From assembly GCF_039614725.1 (NCBI RefSeq), contig NZ_CP154859.1, positions 496,001 to 560,000 of the forward strand: a stretch of DNA of 64,000 nucleotides, in the 5' to 3' direction. Under the pieces are notes generated by a model that ran no database searches, was not told where the DNA came from, and saw only the letters and a program-made list of their open reading frames with translations. Positions 1-7,863 of this stretch are shown here, piece by piece. The translations under genes and the position numbers were made by a program. Every line of letters begins with the position of its first letter. The first letter of the stretch is position 1. This DNA is from Thauera sp. JM12B12 (GTDB lineage: Bacteria > Pseudomonadota > Gammaproteobacteria > Burkholderiales > Rhodocyclaceae).

Positions 1-2
1 TG

Positions 3-1247
3 CTGTTCTGCTGCGGCCTGGGCATTGGCTTCGTGTTTTTCAGCGTGGCCGAACCACTCACCCACCTGCATGAATCGCCGCACGTGATCGACATGGGCGC
101 GGCCGGCAAGGAAGCCGGCATTGCCAAGGCGGTGCAGATCACCCTGCTCGACTGGGGCATGCATGGCTGGGCGCTGTACGCGGTGGCCGCCTGGGCGATT
201 GCCTTCCCGGCCTACCGGCTGGGCAAGCCGCTGACCGTGGCAACCGGCCTGTACGGCATCCTCGGCGATCGCTGCAACAGCAGCCTTTGGGGCCGCCTGG
301 CCAATGGCCTGGGCATTCTGGGCACCATCGGCGGCAACGCCACCATGATCGGCCTGGGCGTGGCCTCGATCAGCTACGGCATCTCGATGCTGTTCGAGAT
401 CGAGCTGGGCACCTTCGGCAAGGTGATGGTGATGATGGGCGTGATCATCGCCTACGTGATCTCGGCCGCCACCGGCGTCGAGAAGGGCATCAAGTTCCTG
501 AGCGTGGCCAACATGGTCATCGCCGGGCTGATCGTGCTGGCGCTGATCGTGTTCGGCAACGCACCGGTTCACTACCTGCTCAACCTGACCACCCAGCAGT
601 TTGGCGACTATTTCGGCTCAATGCTGACGATGTCGTTCTGGAGCGATGCGGGCAACGTGACTCAGCGCGAGTGGCTGGGCTGGTGGGTGGTGTTCTACTG
701 GCTCTGGTATGTGTCCTACATCCCGTTCTGCGGCGGCTTCATCGCGCGCATCTCGAAAGGGCGCACGCTGCGCGAGTTCGTGTTCGGCACCACGCTCGTG
801 CCGATGGTGCTGGCGATCGTGTGGTTCAGCGTGTGGGGCGGTTCGGCCGGCTACACCGAGGTCAATGGCATCGCACCGCTGTGGGAAGGCGTCCAGGCAA
901 ACCCCGAGTCCGGTGTGTACATGCTGCTCAACTCCATGCCCTACGGCTGGTGGCTGAGCCTGGCCGTGCTGTTCTGCACCATCGTGTTCGCCGTCACCAC
1001 CTCCGACTCGGCCTCGTTCTTCGTCGCCATGCAGGTGTCCAACGGCGAGGAAAACCCCCGCGTGTCGATGCGCCTGCTGTGGGGCGTGGTGATCGGCCTG
1101 ACCGGCATCGTGTTCCAGCTCACCGGCGGATTCACGGCGATCAAGTCACTGGCCATCGTGGTCGGCGCGCCCTTCTTCGTTGTGGGCATCGCCTACATCG
1201 TGTCGGTCAATCGCATGCTCCGTTCGGCCAAGGCCGGGCAGATGTAA
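3..1247 (+). CDS. BCCT family transporter, 5'-truncated by the window edge
   Basis: This is the C-terminal 414 residues of a secondary transporter of the betaine/choline/carnitine (BCCT) family, which imports quaternary or other small amino compounds across the inner membrane, usually with Na+ or H+. The frame is open from base 3 and already reads GIGFVFFSVAEPLTHL, the conserved BCCT segment before TM4, so the start lies upstream of the window; the first in-window ATG/GTG is not the real start. Later come the aromatic-rich FYWLWYVSYIPF and the FIARISKGRTLREF block that define the family, then TTSDSASFF. About nine membrane segments are visible. It is followed after 79 bases by a TauX-like gene, so the substrate may be an aminosulfonate or similar amine; that is inference from context only. 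Confidence 0.93.
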   Translation: MFCCGLGIGFVFFSVAEPLTHLHESPHVIDMGAAGKEAGIAKAVQITLLDWGMHGWALYAVAAWAIAFPAYRLGKPLTVATGLYGILGDRCNSSLWGRLANGLGILGTIGGNATMIGLGVASISYGISMLFEIELGTFGKVMVMMGVIIAYVISAATGVEKGIKFLSVANMVIAGLIVLALIVFGNAPVHYLLNLTTQQFGDYFGSMLTMSFWSDAGNVTQREWLGWWVVFYWLWYVSYIPFCGGFIARISKGRTLREFVFGTTLVPMVLAIVWFSVWGGSAGYTEVNGIAPLWEGVQANPESGVYMLLNSMPYGWWLSLAVLFCTIVFAVTTSDSASFFVAMQVSNGEENPRVSMRLLWGVVIGLTGIVFQLTGGFTAIKSLAIVVGAPFFVVGIAYIVSVNRMLRSAKAGQM

Positions 1248-1326
1248 GCGCGGCACCACACCGACGCCCTATCCCCCAGGCGGCGCCCCGGCACCGCCCT
1301 TCTCCCCCAATTCAAGGAAAACTCAG

Positions 1327-1704
1327 ATGACCGAAGCAGAACTGGACGCCATGTTCGATGCCTTCAACCGGCACGACATCGACGCCGTGCAAACCTACTT
1401 CCATGACGACGTGGTGTTCGACACCGTGGCCGGGCCGGAAGCCCATGGCACCCGGATCGTCGGCAAGCAAGCCGTCATGGCGCAGTTCGAAGCCACCTGG
1501 GGCACGATGCCCGATGTGCAATGGATCAATGGCAAGCACTACTTCGCACAGGATCGCATCGTGTCGGAGTCGACCTTTGTGGCCACACAGCCCGACGGTT
1601 ACCGCCATCACGCCGACAGCGTGGACCTGTTCACCCTGCGTGACGGAAAGATCATCCGCAAGCAGGCCTTCCGCAAGCAACGCCCGCTGCTCGACCCGGT
1701 GTAA
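1327..1704 (+). CDS. TauX-like NTF2/SnoaL-fold protein
   Basis: A 125-residue protein of the NTF2-like (SnoaL) fold. It begins with an AFNRHDIDAVQTYFHDDVVF helix-strand pattern and ends with VDLFTLRDGKIIRKQAFRKQRPL, both typical of the fold. It is clearly homologous over its length to the taurine dehydrogenase small subunit at 15624-16010 (shared NRHDI, VAGP, FRK.RP). The ATG at 1327 follows an AAGGAAAA purine tract; a longer reading frame upstream is a shadow over the BCCT stop. It sits between the BCCT transporter and a GFA-like gene, all co-directional, suggesting a small operon for another amine. In the taurine system the TauX partner is a flavoprotein; none is seen here, so its partner, if any, lies outside the window. 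The function is otherwise not known. Confidence 0.8.
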   Translation: MTEAELDAMFDAFNRHDIDAVQTYFHDDVVFDTVAGPEAHGTRIVGKQAVMAQFEATWGTMPDVQWINGKHYFAQDRIVSESTFVATQPDGYRHHADSVDLFTLRDGKIIRKQAFRKQRPLLDPV

Positions 1705-1747
1705 GCCGCCGGGCGTCCGCACCGATCCACCCACCCACGGAAAGACC

Positions 1748-2179
1748 ATGTCATACACATTCGAAGGCGGATGCGCGCACATCCGCACCCATTCCGATCA
1801 TGCCCCCATCGACAACCACATCTGCCATGGCGCCGCCACGCAGCACCGCACCGGCCAGGCCGCAGCGCAGGTGGCTTATTTCAACCATGACGAGCTGGTG
1901 GTCGAGAACATCGAGCTGGTCGAACGCCAGCCCTTCGATGTCGAGGACTCGTCCAATCCGCTGGTCTTCGCCACCTGCCGAAGCTGCGGCGCACCGATCA
2001 TGATCGGCGACCAGCTCGGCCGCATCCGCGGCGTCATTCCCACGCTGATGGGCTACGCGCCGGGCTTCCCGGCGCCGACCTACCACGCCAACCGAGACCC
2101 GGCCGCTCCGGCGCCGGACGACGGCCTGCCAGCCCACGCCGGCCTGCGCCCGGACTTCGTCTGGCCACCGACGATGTAA
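1748..2179 (+). CDS. GFA/Mss4-like putative zinc protein
   Basis: A 143-residue protein with cysteines at about positions 9, 26, 77 and 80. The CRSCGAPI motif preceded by a beta-rich stretch resembles the glutathione-dependent formaldehyde-activating (GFA)/Mss4-like fold, where paired cysteines bind zinc. GFA domains usually have CxCG and CHCxxC motifs; here the first two pairs are reduced to single Cys plus His (HICHGA), so zinc binding may be altered. The ATG at 1748 lies 43 bases after the TauX-like gene, with a GGAAAG sequence before it, and is probably in the same transcript. The C-terminal 45 residues are Pro/Ala-rich. Assignment to GFA is tentative; a divergent zinc-ribbon protein of unknown role is the alternative. 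Confidence 0.6.
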   Translation: MSYTFEGGCAHIRTHSDHAPIDNHICHGAATQHRTGQAAAQVAYFNHDELVVENIELVERQPFDVEDSSNPLVFATCRSCGAPIMIGDQLGRIRGVIPTLMGYAPGFPAPTYHANRDPAAPAPDDGLPAHAGLRPDFVWPPTM

Positions 2180-2247
2180 ACGGCGCACCGCCGCGCGGAT
2201 CACCCCGACCGCCACCCCGCCATTGCGTGCGGCGTGGCGGTCGGCCG

Positions 2248-3135
2248 TTAACCGGGGCCGAAAGGCGGCTCGAGGTCGAGCCAGGCGCAGAACTCCGCCG
2301 CCGCGGCCGACAGCGGCTTGTCGCTGCGCCAGGTCAGGTAGTAACCGGCGTCGCAGCTGATCGGCGCGTCAAACGGACACACCAGGAAGGGCTCCAGCCG
2401 CGAGCCGCTCACGAAGTCGTCGTAGAGGAGGCAGGCGCCGATGCCCTCGATGGCCATGCTGGCCGCGATGGCGTAGCTGTCGACATGGATGCGTGCCGGA
2501 CGCTCGGCCGCCTCGGGGTGGTACACACGCTTCCAGTCGAGCCAGCCATTCGGTGTGCCCAGCACATCGATCAGCGGCATATGCGCGAAGCCCTCTGCGC
2601 GGTGCAGCCGGTTGGCGTGGGCGATCGAACAGTACGGCCGCAAGGTATGCGGCAGCAGGTTGCGGGTCTCGAAACCGGGCCAGCTGCCATTGCCGTAGCG
2701 GATCTCCAACTCGGTATTGGCCGCCTGGTATTCCAGATCCCAGTTTGTCTGCAGCATGCGCACCGACAGCTGCGGGCGGTGAGCGATGAAGCGTCCGATG
2801 CGCGGCGCCAGCCACAGTTCGCCGAAGGTGTTGTTCACATGCAGCTCTAGCACCCCGTCGGCCGAGGAGCTGAAGATGCTGTTCATGCCGGAATTCAGCC
2901 GCTGTAGCCCTTCCCTGACGACATCAAGAAGGGCGCGCCCCTCGGTGGTCAGTTGAACTGAGCGCGTCTGGCGCAGGAACAGGTCCTTGCCGAGCTTGTG
3001 TTCCAGCAGCTTTATCTGCTGGCTGACGGCTGACTGGCTCAGGTGCAGTTCTTCGCCTGCAAGCGAGAAACTCAGAAGCCGAGCGGCCGCTTCGAAGGTT
3101 CGGAGCCAGTTAAGTTGAAGGTTACCAATTTTCAT
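2248..3135 (-). CDS. LysR-family transcriptional regulator, GcvA type
   Basis: A 295-residue LysR regulator. Residues about 8-65 form the winged helix-turn-helix; LNWLRTFEAAARLLSFSLAG followed by LHLSQSAVSQQIKLLE is the signature of the GcvA/DsdC-like branch. The remainder is a LysR substrate-binding domain, with DSYAIAASMAIEGIGACLL in the second half. It is convergent with the BCCT/TauX-like/GFA-like genes, with about 70 bases between their stops, so it is a plausible local regulator of them although it is not divergently placed. The ATG at 3135 is the natural start because the HTH begins within ten residues. The effector is not deducible. Confidence 0.9.
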   Translation of the reverse strand: MKIGNLQLNWLRTFEAAARLLSFSLAGEELHLSQSAVSQQIKLLEHKLGKDLFLRQTRSVQLTTEGRALLDVVREGLQRLNSGMNSIFSSSADGVLELHVNNTFGELWLAPRIGRFIAHRPQLSVRMLQTNWDLEYQAANTELEIRYGNGSWPGFETRNLLPHTLRPYCSIAHANRLHRAEGFAHMPLIDVLGTPNGWLDWKRVYHPEAAERPARIHVDSYAIAASMAIEGIGACLLYDDFVSGSRLEPFLVCPFDAPISCDAGYYLTWRSDKPLSAAAAEFCAWLDLEPPFGPG

Positions 3136-3325
3136 GAAAACCTCTCAGTCCAGTTCGGATTGGAGGGCGGCGGTTTGGTGCCGTGCTGCCCTCTGTTCGC
3201 ACCTTGATCTGTTGCGGGGGCCTACGCGCCGGCCAGCGAAAACTAGTCTTACCGTTCCGAGATAGCAATTTTGGCCGTTCGGAACTGCAGCCCGGGAAGG
3301 TCGGAGAGCGAATTGTTGTCAGATC

Positions 3326-3682
3326 GTGGCCCTGGCCGCCTTTCTGGCGATCTCCTACTTCAGGGGACGCACCAAGAAGGAGGGCGCGCTGGAGACGGCG
3401 CTGTCCTCGCCGGATGAGGTCGCGCGCCTCTACCTGCGGCATTCGCCGGAAACGGATGCCTACTGGCTCCATGTGCAGTTCCGCAATGGCCGCAAGCGCG
3501 TGCTCGCCGCGCCCTGGGAGCTCGATGACACGCTCGGCCGGCTCGAAGCCCGGGGGCTCCATCTCGACGAAGCGGACCGGGCCCTGCTGGCAGCGGCCGA
3601 GGCTTCGGTGGTGCGCACACGTCAGCCTGCAGGCAACCGCGGCCGGACGGCGGCCGGCGCACCGATGCGCGCCAGCGCCTGA
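3326..3682 (+). CDS. Small hypothetical protein with one N-terminal membrane segment
   Basis: An open frame of about 118 residues that I do not recognise. It begins with a short hydrophobic stretch (ALAAFLAISYF) followed by RGRTKK, like a single membrane anchor with a basic cytoplasmic side, then a soluble domain with the beta-like stretch YWLHVQFRNGRKRVLAAPWE and a helical region. In-frame stops at 3263-3265 limit how far upstream it can start; GTG at 3326 is the only usual start codon after that stop, and no good ribosome-binding site is visible. Codon use looks coding. It lies between the LysR gene (divergent) and the Lin0512 genes (convergent), so context does not suggest a role. Confidence 0.55.
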   Translation: MALAAFLAISYFRGRTKKEGALETALSSPDEVARLYLRHSPETDAYWLHVQFRNGRKRVLAAPWELDDTLGRLEARGLHLDEADRALLAAAEASVVRTRQPAGNRGRTAAGAPMRASA

Positions 3683-3698
3683 ATCGCGGCTGCGGCGT

Positions 3699-4076
3699 TC
3701 AGCCCTGCGCGGGCGCGCTCAGGCGCCAGGCCCCCGGCTCGATCGGCAGCAGCGCGGCGACGGCTGCGGTGGCGATCACGTGCGTGGTCTCCTGCACCGG
3801 GTCGTGGACGTCCAGCCCGCCGAACACCATCGTCACCTCGGCGCGTCCGCGCGGCAGTGTGGCCGCGACCACCGCGGCATCGACCTTGTCCGGCTGCTGT
3901 ACGCCGATCGTCACCTGGACGCGCATGTCGCGGTGGTCGTAGCCGAGCGACTTGAACAGCACGATGGAGGAGTGGTGCAGGGCGTCCTGCACCGCGCGGC
4001 AGGCGGCCTTGGTGTAGTCGCCGCCGTAGAGATCGTTGCCGGTCCCCATCTCGAGGATGATGCGTTTCTCAGTCAT
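3699..4076 (-). CDS. Lin0512-family protein (second of a tandem pair)
   Basis: A 125-residue protein of the Lin0512 conserved family (function unknown). It shows the family pattern of EMGTGNDLYGGDYTKAACRAV near the N-terminus, an IGVQQPDKVD segment at about residue 57 and FGGLDV at about 86. It is the last gene of the five-gene minus-strand operon headed by the CobS-like ATPase, and its ATG overlaps the stop of the preceding Lin0512 paralogue by 8 bases, which suggests coupled translation and perhaps a hetero-oligomer. The two copies are roughly half identical by eye, with the same GVQ.P..VD and GGLDV blocks. No catalytic residues can be named with confidence. Confidence 0.8.
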   Translation of the reverse strand: MTEKRIILEMGTGNDLYGGDYTKAACRAVQDALHHSSIVLFKSLGYDHRDMRVQVTIGVQQPDKVDAAVVAATLPRGRAEVTMVFGGLDVHDPVQETTHVIATAAVAALLPIEPGAWRLSAPAQG

Positions 4077-4422
4077 CGCTGCGCTCCATGTCGAAGGACA
4101 CCACGAGGGCAGCGTTGGCGATCACGGTCGGATCGCTACCATCGGGCTTGCAGACGTCGAGGCCGCCGCGCACGACGCGGATCGTGGGCTGGCCATAGGG
4201 GAAGATGTCGAGCAGGACGGCGGTGTCGACCGCCTCGGGCTTCTGTACGCCGATCTCCACGTCGATCAGCATCGCCTCGCGCGGAAAGCCGAAGGCGGTC
4301 GCCACGTTGAGCGAGTTGTGCCACAGCGCGTCGCGGATCGCGCGCGCCGCGGCCTGGGTGTAGTCCTGGCTGCGGATCGAAGTCCCCATGCCGAACTGCG
4401 TGACCATGCGAGTCTTGGCCAT
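4069..4422 (-). CDS. Lin0512-family protein (first of a tandem pair)
   Basis: A 117-residue Lin0512-family protein with QFGMGTSIRSQDYTQAAARA at the N-terminus, IGVQKPEAVDTAV in the middle and VRGGLDVCKPDG near the C-terminus. It overlaps the second copy by 8 bases and lies 57 bases after the cupin gene. The retention of both copies with the same conserved blocks suggests related subunits instead of recent duplication debris. The start ATG follows AAGGAGCACGAC, a good ribosome-binding site. The biochemical role of the family is unknown; its place here, behind CobS/CobT-like genes and divergent from xsc, is the main clue. Confidence 0.8.
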   Translation of the reverse strand: MAKTRMVTQFGMGTSIRSQDYTQAAARAIRDALWHNSLNVATAFGFPREAMLIDVEIGVQKPEAVDTAVLLDIFPYGQPTIRVVRGGLDVCKPDGSDPTVIANAALVVSFDMERSDD

Positions 4423-4479
4423 TGTCGTGCTCCTTGGTCGGGTGTTTCCGGGCGACGGGGCGGCCGCCGTCCGGTGCGG

Positions 4480-4848
4480 TCAGCCGGGTGTGTAGCTCCG
4501 GATGACGAAATGCTTGGTCGTGGTTTCGATCACCTCCCAGTAGCCGCGGAAACCGTCCGGGATCAGGAACGCATCGCCGGTGCGGAAGGTCTGCGCGCTG
4601 CCGTCGGCCGCGATCAGGCGGACATGGCCGCTGATGATGTAGCAGAACTCGTCGCGGTCGGTGAAGGCATGCCATCGCCCGGGCGTGCTGGTCCAGGTGC
4701 CGGCGATGAAATCCCCGGCCGGGTTCTCGAAGAAGGTGGTGCTCTGATGCTGCGGGTCGCCGTCGACGACGCGACCGGGCAGGTCGGCGAGCCGTCTGCG
4801 CTCGCGCTGTCCGTCGTCCTGGCTGAAATCGATGACCTTGATCGTCAT
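4480..4848 (-). CDS. Cupin-domain protein (cupin_3/DUF861 type)
   Basis: A 122-residue single-domain cupin. Residues about 40-115 form the barrel, with NPAGDFIAGTWTSTPGRWHA, then RDEFCYIISGHVRL, the EutQ/DUF861-type cupin motif in which the metal ligands are partly replaced, and GDAFLIPDGFRGYWEV as the second motif. Such proteins bind small ligands or metals; some are sugar or ureidoglycine enzymes, many are of unknown function. The ATG at 4848 is the start that fits the domain; the much longer frame that reads through it from upstream is an antiparallel-frame shadow of the CobT-like gene. It lies 62 bases after the CobT-like gene in the same operon. Confidence 0.82.
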   Translation of the reverse strand: MTIKVIDFSQDDGQRERRRLADLPGRVVDGDPQHQSTTFFENPAGDFIAGTWTSTPGRWHAFTDRDEFCYIISGHVRLIAADGSAQTFRTGDAFLIPDGFRGYWEVIETTTKHFVIRSYTPG

Positions 4849-4910
4849 TGTGGTGGGGCCTCGTCGGTCGATGCAGGGCAGTGTCCGGGTGTTCCTTTTC
4901 GGCGTGCGCT

Positions 4911-6644
4911 TCAGCGCCGGTGGCGGCCACCGAACAGCTGCACGATGTCGAAGAACAGTTCGTTGTCCAGCCCGCGCGTCATGTCGGTGGCCAGGCAACG
5001 GCGATAGAAGGGGCTGAGGTCGAGGCCGACGCCGAGGCCGAGGATCTCCACGGCGCCCTGCTGCTCGCGGCGCGCGACCACGTCCTTGAGGTGGTTGTCG
5101 AGGTAGAAGGGGTCGTTGGCCAGCCCGGTCGCGCCGTCGGCCGGGCAGCCGTCCGAGATCACGACCAGGATGCGCCGCGCCTCGCCGCGCGCCAGCATGC
5201 GGTTGCACGCCCAGTCCACCGCCTCGCCGTCGATGCCCTCGCGGAACAGGTCGGCCTTGAACAGCGCGGCGATGTCGGTGCGTGCGCGCCGCCAGCTGCG
5301 ATCGGCGTCCTTGAACACCATGTGGCAGACCTCGTTCAGGCGACCCGGACGGGGCGGGCGGCCGCGGGCCAGCCATTCGCGGTGGGCGCGGCCGCCGTTC
5401 CAGGCGCCGGTGGTGAAGCCGAGCAGCTCGGTGCGCACGCCCACCATTTCGAGCGCGCGGATCATGATGTCGACCATCATCGCCACCGGCTCGATGTGCG
5501 CCTTCATCGAGCCCGAGCAATCGAGCAGGAAGCTCACCACGCAGTCGGCCGCCGGCTTGTACTGCTCCTGGCGGAACAGGCGGCGCTCGGTCGGCGAGCT
5601 CACGAGCTGGCTCAGGCGGCGGCCGTCGATGTGGCCTTCTTCCTCGCCGAACAGCCAGCCGTCGCGCTGCGGCTCGGCGAGGATGGCGGCGAACATGCGC
5701 GCCAGCCGCGGCAGGTTGATGCCCTGGGCGGCGATGCGCTTGTCCAGGCGCTCGCGGTATTCGCGCAGCAGGGCCTTGCGCACCAGGGTGCCGGCCTGCA
5801 CCTCGGTGTCGTAGCGGGTGGTGAATACGCGGTAGGCCTGTTCGGCGTCCTCGAAGGCCTTGCTGTGGCCGGTGAGGGCGGCGGCGATGCCGTCGTCGCC
5901 GCCTTCGTCGCGGTCGAAGTCGAGCAGCAGGGCGAAGCCGCGCCGGACCTCCTCGTCCTTCGCCTCGGCCTCCTCGTCGCCGGCCGAGGCGGCGGTCTCG
6001 GCCCGGATCGTCTCGGCCACGATGCGCGCGATCTCCAGCGCATGAGGTGCGAAGCGGCGCTGGTCGTGGCGATTGCGGCGGATGCCGGCGAGCGCGCTGC
6101 CGAGCTGGGAGACGAGCGAGAAGCGGGTGCTCTCGATGTAGTCCTCGGTTTCCTCCAGCACCGGTTTGGTGGTCAGCCGCGACCAGCAGATCTGCGCCAC
6201 GGTGTACAGCAGGATGCCGAGCCGGCCCTCGGTGAGGCCGGAACGGTAGAAGGCGCGCGACCAGTTCTCGAAGCGGTGGTGGAGGTTGGCGGTCATGCCC
6301 GGCATGTCGGCCGGCGCGAGGGTCTCGACGCGCAGTTGCTCGAGCAGCTCGAACAGCAGGCGCTCGATCGGGTCGGCGGGGCACAGGCTGCGGTGCAGCG
6401 CGGCGTCCGAATGCAGCAGGCGCAGCGCCATGCCGTCGGCGGCGGCGCGACAGTCGGCGAAGTCGTCGTGGTCGGGGTCGATGCGCAGGTGCGGCGCATG
6501 CATCGGCAGCGGCCGCTCCCCGCGGTGCAGGCGCCGGCCGCGGTAGTGCAGCGCGGCGTCACCGGTCAGCGCACGCAGGGTGGCGGCGCACAGTTCCTCG
6601 ACCTTCTGCTGCCGCTTCGCGTTCTGCTGCGCCGTCGCCATCAT
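4911..6644 (-). CDS. CobT-like VWA-domain protein
   Basis: A 577-residue protein resembling the CobT subunit of cobaltochelatase-type AAA+/VWA complexes. The N-terminal two thirds is helical with acidic segments (ASAGDEEAEAKDEE), and the C-terminal third is a von Willebrand A domain with the metal-binding MIDAS motif LDCSGSM at about residue 375 and a later VISDG. It starts at ATG 6644, overlapping the CobS-like stop by 4 bases (ATGA), so the two are translationally coupled. In true cobaltochelatase CobS and CobT assist CobN in putting Co2+ into hydrogenobyrinate diamide. No cobN or other cobalamin gene is in the window, so this pair more probably activates another enzyme, as MoxR/VWA pairs often do; that is inference. 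Confidence 0.88.
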   Translation of the reverse strand: MMATAQQNAKRQQKVEELCAATLRALTGDAALHYRGRRLHRGERPLPMHAPHLRIDPDHDDFADCRAAADGMALRLLHSDAALHRSLCPADPIERLLFELLEQLRVETLAPADMPGMTANLHHRFENWSRAFYRSGLTEGRLGILLYTVAQICWSRLTTKPVLEETEDYIESTRFSLVSQLGSALAGIRRNRHDQRRFAPHALEIARIVAETIRAETAASAGDEEAEAKDEEVRRGFALLLDFDRDEGGDDGIAAALTGHSKAFEDAEQAYRVFTTRYDTEVQAGTLVRKALLREYRERLDKRIAAQGINLPRLARMFAAILAEPQRDGWLFGEEEGHIDGRRLSQLVSSPTERRLFRQEQYKPAADCVVSFLLDCSGSMKAHIEPVAMMVDIMIRALEMVGVRTELLGFTTGAWNGGRAHREWLARGRPPRPGRLNEVCHMVFKDADRSWRRARTDIAALFKADLFREGIDGEAVDWACNRMLARGEARRILVVISDGCPADGATGLANDPFYLDNHLKDVVARREQQGAVEILGLGVGLDLSPFYRRCLATDMTRGLDNELFFDIVQLFGGRHRR

Positions 6645-7621
6645 TGCGCTTCCGACGTGCGCATCCAGGATTCGTCCAGTTCCTCGCCGAAGCAGCGCTG
6701 GTAGTACTCGGCGACGATCGGGCGCTCGACCTCGTCGCACTTGTTGAGGAAGGACAGGCGGAAGGCGAGCGCCGGGTTGCGGAAGATCTCGCAGTTCTCG
6801 GCCCAGGTGATGACCGTGCGCGGCGACATCAGGGTGGAGATGTCGCCGGCGGCGAAGCCCTTGCGGGTGAGGTCGGCGACCGCCACCATCGAGGCGATCA
6901 GCTTGCGGCCCTTGTCGTAGTTCTTGCCCGGCACGCGCGCGAGCACGATCGCGACTTCCTCGTCGCGCGGCAGGTAGTTGAGCGTGGCGACGATGTTCCA
7001 GCGGTCCATCTGGGCGTGGTTCAGCACCTGGGTGCCGTGGTACAGGCCGGACAGGTTGCCCAGGCCGACGGTGTTGGCGGTGGCGAACAGGCGGAACCAG
7101 GGGTGGGGGTGGATCACGCGGTTCTGGTCGAGCAGGGTGAACTTGCCGTCGCGCTCGAGGATGCGCTGGATCACGAACATCACGTCGGGGCGGCCGGCGT
7201 CGTACTCGTCGAAGATCAGCGCGACCGGGCGCTGCAGCGCCCAGGGCACGATGCCTTCCTGGAATTCCGTCACCTGCAGGCCGTCGCGCACGACGATGGC
7301 GTCCTTGCCGACGAGGTCGAGGCGGCTGATGTGGCCGTCCAGGTTCACCCGCACGCATGGCCAGTTCAGACGCGCGGCAACCTGTTCGATGTGGGTGGAT
7401 TTGCCGGTGCCGTGCAGGCCCTGCACCATCACCCGGCGGTTGCGGCTGAAGCCGGCGAGGATGGCCAGGGTGACGTCCGGGTTGAAGCGGTAGGCATCAT
7501 CGACGTCCGGCACGTGGTCGTCGCGCTCGGCGAAGGCCGGCACCTTGAGATCGCTGTCGATCCCGAACACTTCGCGCACCGACACCATCCGGTCGGGGCG
7601 GCTCGACACACTTTCCGTCAT
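6641..7621 (-). CDS. CobS-like AAA+ (MoxR-type) ATPase
   Basis: A 326-residue AAA+ ATPase of the CobS/MoxR group. It begins with a CobS-type N-terminus (VREVFGIDSDLKVPAF), has Walker A GLHGTGKS at residues 68-75, Walker B ALIFDEYD near 134-141, and a sensor-1 region FRLFATANT. It pairs with the CobT-like VWA protein encoded immediately after it. It is the first gene of the minus-strand operon CobS-CobT-cupin-Lin0512-Lin0512 and is divergent from xsc with 242 bases between them. The strict pairing with Xsc and the lack of cobalamin genes suggest a maturation or remodelling role linked to sulfonate metabolism, but nothing in the sequence names the client. Confidence 0.9.
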   Translation of the reverse strand: MTESVSSRPDRMVSVREVFGIDSDLKVPAFAERDDHVPDVDDAYRFNPDVTLAILAGFSRNRRVMVQGLHGTGKSTHIEQVAARLNWPCVRVNLDGHISRLDLVGKDAIVVRDGLQVTEFQEGIVPWALQRPVALIFDEYDAGRPDVMFVIQRILERDGKFTLLDQNRVIHPHPWFRLFATANTVGLGNLSGLYHGTQVLNHAQMDRWNIVATLNYLPRDEEVAIVLARVPGKNYDKGRKLIASMVAVADLTRKGFAAGDISTLMSPRTVITWAENCEIFRNPALAFRLSFLNKCDEVERPIVAEYYQRCFGEELDESWMRTSEAQ

Positions 7622-7766
7622 GCCAGTCTCCTCGTCATTCCCTTGCCTGATACGCGCTCGCGTTGTGCGCAGCTGCGGTATCGCCGGGTGCCGATTGCAA
7701 CCGGTGCTGCATCATAGACGAGTTTCAAAAAAACATTCAATACGTACCGTTTTTTAAAATTTGAGC

Positions 7767-7795
7767 TTGACCTTTTGGACGTTGGCGCCTAGAGT
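7767..7795 (+). promoter_or_regulatory. Candidate sigma-70 promoter of xsc
   Basis: TTGACC at 7767-7772 and TAGAGT at 7790-7795 are separated by 17 bases and point to xsc, whose ATG is at 7864. The surrounding 242-base divergent region is distinctly AT-richer than the flanking genes (a poly-A run and a poly-T run at about 7728-7758), as expected for a regulated divergent promoter region. The call is by pattern only. Confidence 0.45.
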
Positions 7796-7863
7796 TCGTT
7801 CGAGTATCTCGGATATCGGAACATTTCGTCCCGATTAGAACGATCACAACCTGGAGACATTCC

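Noticed and set aside
6641..7621. Cobalamin biosynthesis role of the CobS/CobT-like genes
   Set aside because: No cobN or other corrin gene is in the window and the operon partners are a cupin and Lin0512 proteins, so the name reflects homology only.
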